Shown here: piece after piece, positions 6,840 through 9,472 of the stretch
How positions within the stretch are numbered: the first letter of the stretch is position 1
Layout: the number at the start of each line of letters is the position of its first letter
Assembly (NCBI GenBank): GCA_947624405.1
Contig: CANQKB010000056.1
Coordinates: forward strand, 1 to 9,472
Direction: 5' to 3'
Length of the DNA: 9,472 nucleotides
Source of the DNA: an uncultured Clostridia bacterium
GTDB taxonomy: Bacteria > Bacillota > Clostridia > TANB77 > CAG-508
The notes under the pieces: generated by a model
What the model saw: only the letters and a program-made list of their open reading frames with translations
Databases searched by the model: none
Told to the model about the DNA's origin: nothing
Position numbers and translations under genes: made by a program

Positions 6840-8705
6840 CTAACTTATTGCCTTAAAAGGACATTTAGCAAGACATGTACCACATTTGATGCATTTTTCT
6901 TTATCTATTACATGTGGTTGTTTTATCTCTCCTGAGATAGCACCAACAGGGCAATTACGCTTGCACAATCCACATCCTCTACATTTTTCTGGATCTATAT
7001 GAATATCTGCAAGTGCCTTACATTCACCTGTTCTACACTTTTTATCTATTACATGCTCTTTGTATTCGTCCATAAAATATTTCATCGTGCTTATTACTGG
7101 ATTTGGTGCGGTCTGACCTAATCCACAAACTGATGCATTTCTAATATTTTCACATAAATCGGCTAACTTTTGTAAATCTTCCTCTTCTCCATCTCCTGCT
7201 GTTATTTTTTCTAATAGTTCCAACATTCTTTTGGTTCCAATTCTGCATGGTGTACATTTTCCACAAGACTCATCAACTGTAAATCCTAAATAGAATTTTG
7301 CAAGATTTACCATACACTTTGTATCATCCATTACAATAAGTCCACCTGAGCCCATCATTGAACCTATAGATGCCAAACTTTCATAATCTATTGCAATATC
7401 TAAGTATTCTGCAGGTATGCATCCTCCTGAAGGTCCACCTGTTTGAGCGGCTTTAAATTCTCTTCCATTTGGGATTCCTCCACCTATATCATAAATTATC
7501 TCTCTTAATGTTGTACCCATTGGTACCTCAACAAGTCCTGTATTTACAACATTACCACCAAGTGCAAAAACTTTAGTTCCTTTAGATGTTTCTGTTCCAA
7601 TACTTGAATACCATTCTGCACCATTTAAAATTATTTTTGTAACATTTGCATATGTTTCAACATTGTTTATAAGTGTTGGTTTTTGCCATAATCCAACATT
7701 TGCTGGAAATGGTGGCTTTAATCTAGGTCTTCCTGATCTTCCTTCTATTGATTCAAGTAAGGCTGTCTCTTCTCCACATACAAAAGCACCTGCTCCAAGC
7801 CTTATTTCTACATCAAAAGAAAAATTTGTGTTCCATATATTTTCTCCTAAAATTCCATATTCTCTTGCCTGCTCTATAGCCTTGCCAAATCTTTGTACTG
7901 CTATTGGATATTCTGCCCTTACATATATATATCCTTTATTTGCTCCTATTGCATATCCTGCAATCATCATTGCTTCTATTACTGAATGTGGATCTCCCTC
8001 TAATATACTCCTATCCATAAATGCACCTGGATCTCCTTCATCAGCATTACATACAACGTATTTTTGATCTCCTTGTGCCATTTTTGTAAATAACCACTTT
8101 TTACCCGTTGGGAAACCAGCACCTCCACGACCTCTTAATCCTGAAGCTGTTATTGTTTCAATTACATCATCTTGAGACATTGAAAATAATACTTTTTCTA
8201 ATGCTTTATACCCATCAAATGCTATGTATTCATCTATATTTTCTGGATTTATGCGTCCACAATTTTTAAGTGCTATTCTTTTCTGTTTTTTATAGAACCC
8301 TAAATCATCAAGTCTTTGCACCATTCTTCCATCTACATCTTTACATAATAATCTTTCAACTAATTTTCCTTCTATAATGTGAGTATTTATAATTTCTTCA
8401 CAATCTGCAGGTGTAACCATTGAATAAAATACATCTTCTGGTCTTATTATTACAATTGGACCTTTTGCACATAATCCAAAACATCCTGTTTGAATTACTC
8501 TAACATTTTGGATATTTTTTTCTTCTATTATTTTTCTAAAATTTTGTATTATATCCTCTGATTTCGAAGATGTACAACCAGTTCCACGACATACAAGTAT
8601 ATGTTTTTCAACTGTATTTGCTTCAAGATTTACTCTTAAATCTAATTCTGCTCTTTTTTCTTCTCTAATCTTTTTTATTTCTTCTAGAGTTTTCATATTT
8701 TTCAT
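6840..8705 (-). CDS. hydB: NuoF-like NADH-binding flavoprotein subunit of the [FeFe]-hydrogenase (HydB/HndC)
   Basis: This subunit binds FMN and NAD(H) and passes electrons between NAD(H), the NuoE-like partner and the catalytic subunit in the cytoplasm. The N-terminus has a thioredoxin-like 2Fe-2S domain (C39-x4-C44, then TGCFGLC). The complex I 51-kDa core follows, with the flavin/NADH motif GRGGAGFPTGKKW near residue 190 and a 4Fe-4S motif SCGKCTPCR near 480. The C-terminus adds two ferredoxin clusters, CRGCGLCKRNCP and CIKCGTCLAKCP, as in HydB/HndC rather than respiratory NuoF. The length of 621 residues is typical. The ATG at 8705 has AAGGA directly against it, whereas the ATG at 8696 lies nine bases away and is the likelier start (618 residues). 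It has no in-frame CGG; the CGG in the GGAGFPTG region (8107-8105) falls across ACG GGT. It lies 51 bases upstream of hydA. Confidence 0.94.
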   Translation of the reverse strand: MKNMKTLEEIKKIREEKRAELDLRVNLEANTVEKHILVCRGTGCTSSKSEDIIQNFRKIIEEKNIQNVRVIQTGCFGLCAKGPIVIIRPEDVFYSMVTPADCEEIINTHIIEGKLVERLLCKDVDGRMVQRLDDLGFYKKQKRIALKNCGRINPENIDEYIAFDGYKALEKVLFSMSQDDVIETITASGLRGRGGAGFPTGKKWLFTKMAQGDQKYVVCNADEGDPGAFMDRSILEGDPHSVIEAMMIAGYAIGANKGYIYVRAEYPIAVQRFGKAIEQAREYGILGENIWNTNFSFDVEIRLGAGAFVCGEETALLESIEGRSGRPRLKPPFPANVGLWQKPTLINNVETYANVTKIILNGAEWYSSIGTETSKGTKVFALGGNVVNTGLVEVPMGTTLREIIYDIGGGIPNGREFKAAQTGGPSGGCIPAEYLDIAIDYESLASIGSMMGSGGLIVMDDTKCMVNLAKFYLGFTVDESCGKCTPCRIGTKRMLELLEKITAGDGEEEDLQKLADLCENIRNASVCGLGQTAPNPVISTMKYFMDEYKEHVIDKKCRTGECKALADIHIDPEKCRGCGLCKRNCPVGAISGEIKQPHVIDKEKCIKCGTCLAKCPFKAIS

Positions 8706-8710
8706 TCCTT
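8706..8710 (-). promoter_or_regulatory. Ribosome binding site pointing to an internal hydB start
   Basis: AAGGA abuts the ATG at 8705 with no spacer but is nine bases from the second ATG at 8696-8694. The shorter start is therefore preferred. Confidence 0.5.
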
Positions 8711-8723
8711 GTATAATATATTT

Positions 8724-8751
8724 AGGTTTTTAAAAGGTTACCCATAAACCT
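8724..8751 (-). other. Possible hairpin between the first two hydrogenase genes
   Basis: AGGTTT (8751-8746) can pair with AAACCT (8729-8724) across a 16-base loop in the 68-base gap between hydC and hydB. No T-run follows, so it is not a terminator. It could influence processing or relative expression, or be chance. Confidence 0.25.
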
Positions 8752-8773
8752 TTCTTAATGTATAAAATTCATC

Positions 8774-9274
8774 TTAATTTTCATTTTTAGCTTTTTCAAT
8801 ATATTCATCTAAAACTTGATCAAGTTTTTGAACTGTAGCTTTACCATAAACTTCTCCATTTACAGTAAATACTGGTGCCAATCCACAAGCTCCAATACAT
8901 CTAGTTTCTTCTATTGAAAAAATTCCATCTGGGGTCGTTTCTCCTGCTTCAATTTTTAATCTTTCTTTTAGCCTATCTAAAATTTTTTCCGAACCTTTAA
9001 CATAGCATGCCGTACCAAGACATACTGCAATATTATATTTTCCCTTTGGTTTTAATGTAAATCTCGAATAAAATGTAACTACCCCATATACCTCAGCAAA
9101 GGCTATTCCTAAATATTGTGCTATTCTCATCTGTGCAGATGTTGGAATATATCCATAATGCTCTTGTACTTCATTTAAAATCTGTATTAAGTTGTCTTTA
9201 TCTTGTTTATATACCTCTAAAATTTTTTCTAATTCCTCATCTTTTTGGCATCCATCACATTTATTTTCTTCCAT
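8774..9274 (-). CDS. hydC: NuoE-like 2Fe-2S subunit of the [FeFe]-hydrogenase (HydC/HndA)
   Basis: This small thioredoxin-fold subunit carries one 2Fe-2S cluster and relays electrons between the flavin subunit and the rest of the hydrogenase. It has the helical N-terminal segment and then the complex I 24-kDa domain with its four cysteines in two pairs, CLGTAC (C-x4-C) and CIGAC (C-x3-C). The stretches YGYIPTSAQMRIAQYLGI and GVVTFYSRF are typical. The length of 166 residues is standard. The start at ATG 9274 is supported by AAGGAGA six bases upstream. It is the first gene of the operon, behind the promoter at 9319-9347, and is 68 bases from the NuoF-like gene. Its two CGG trinucleotides (8991-8989 and 9012-9010) are out of frame. 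A respiratory complex I role is unlikely, given the adjacent H-cluster subunit. Confidence 0.94.
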   Translation of the reverse strand: MEENKCDGCQKDEELEKILEVYKQDKDNLIQILNEVQEHYGYIPTSAQMRIAQYLGIAFAEVYGVVTFYSRFTLKPKGKYNIAVCLGTACYVKGSEKILDRLKERLKIEAGETTPDGIFSIEETRCIGACGLAPVFTVNGEVYGKATVQKLDQVLDEYIEKAKNEN

Positions 9275-9303
9275 AATTTTTCTCCTTCATATTTCAAAAA
9301 TAT

Positions 9304-9376
9304 TTTTTTGACAAATTTATTATAACAAATAAAAATTTATTTCTCAATAGAATTTTAAAGAAAATTTGTCAAATTT
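9304..9376. repeat. 12-bp inverted repeat flanking the hydrogenase promoter (operator candidate)
   Basis: TTTGACAAATTT (9307-9318) and AAATTTGTCAAA (9362-9373) are exact inverted copies on either side of the promoter. The outer copy lies within a self-complementary 15-mer, AAATTTG-T-CAAATTT (9362-9376), and the inner copy is a partial version of it overlapping the transcription start. Two copies of one palindrome around a promoter resemble a repressor or redox-sensor operator pair. They do not match the classical Rex consensus well. The base composition is low-complexity, so chance is possible. Confidence 0.4.
9319..9347 (-). promoter_or_regulatory. Sigma-A-type promoter of the hydrogenase operon
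   Basis: On the minus strand, -35 TTGAGA (9347-9342) and a perfect -10 TATAAT (9324-9319) are 17 bases apart. Transcription would start near 9312, with a leader of about 38 bases before the hydC ATG. It is the only convincing promoter upstream of the packed genes from 9274 to 822. Confidence 0.75.
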
Positions 9377-9390
9377 CGACATTAATGTTA

Positions 9391-9472
9391 CAATGCACAC
9401 CCTAACTAGCTAAGCGTGGAGGAATGTTTTAAAAATCGAAGTGAGTTCGACCTACTCGTTTACTTGCTTGTA
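9391..9472. other. Right-edge sequence, unassigned
   Basis: This stretch is less AT-rich than the promoter beside it. On the minus strand one frame is open from the edge for 13 codons (reading QASKRVGRTHFDF) to TAA at 9431-9429, which could be the end of an upstream gene. I recognise no family. A near-palindrome, CTAACTAGCTAAG, lies at about 9402-9414. It could equally be part of an RNA gene or a dispersed repeat; the visible piece is too short to say. Confidence 0.2.

Noticed and set aside
400..8067. Many plus-strand open frames (for example 400-816, 2917-3315, 3078-3437, 7663-8067).
   Set aside because: They lie opposite well-supported minus-strand genes or AT-rich spacer, are Phe/Leu/Ile-rich as expected of antisense A/T-rich sequence, and show no family features.
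9319..9336. Rex operator overlapping the hydrogenase -10.
   Set aside because: TTGTTA is present next to TATAAT, but the second half (TTAACAA) is missing.

Overview
The window looks like the chromosome of a low-GC, strictly anaerobic Bacillota bacterium, probably an uncultured member of the Clostridia. The support is the strong A+T richness (roughly 30% GC by eye), AGGAGG-type ribosome binding sites, a bifurcating-type [FeFe]-hydrogenase operon, the WhiA and PrmC/RimO housekeeping genes, and a membrane-anchored sortase. All eight protein-coding genes lie on the minus strand, so the window reads from right to left. I see no tRNA, rRNA, CRISPR array or mobile element.

Layout in transcription order. 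A good sigma-A-type promoter near 9319-9347 drives the three subunits of an NAD(H)-linked, probably electron-bifurcating [FeFe]-hydrogenase: a NuoE-like subunit (9274-8774), a NuoF-like subunit (8705-6840) and the catalytic HydA subunit (6788-5048). RimO (5010-3690), PrmC (3700-2855), WhiA (2850-1990) and the heme chaperone HemW (1953-822) follow closely, with gaps of 4-37 bases or a short overlap, so read-through from the hydrogenase promoter is likely. A 258-base intergenic region then holds a weak terminator candidate and a second strong promoter for a sortase gene (from 563), which runs off the left edge.

The striking observation concerns decoding. Four of the eight genes (sortase, hemW, rimO, hydA) are each split by a single +1 frameshift, yet all are otherwise full-length with intact catalytic motifs. 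At each break the in-frame codon is CGG. Skipping its C, so that CGGN is read as one glycine (GGN), restores the family sequence exactly. I scanned the coding strand by hand for every CGG. The only four that fall in the reading frame (143-141, 1569-1567, 4047-4045, 6041-6039) are exactly the four frameshift sites. The other 14 CGG trinucleotides inside genes are out of frame, and no gene uses CGG as arginine in about 2,900 codons. CGT, CGC and CGA are used normally as arginine codons. The simplest reading is that CGG has lost its cognate tRNA-Arg(CCG) and that CGGN is decoded as a four-base glycine codon, or as an efficient +1 shift at an unassigned codon. The sites share no slippery P-site codon, and I see no Shine-Dalgarno-like stimulator like that of prfB. 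This is an inference from sequence alone. Genome-wide codon analysis, the tRNA set and peptide evidence would decide it.

The genes belong mainly to fermentative redox metabolism (H2 production or uptake coupled to NAD(H) and ferredoxin), translation (S12 methylthiolation and release-factor methylation), cell division/sporulation regulation, heme trafficking and the cell surface.
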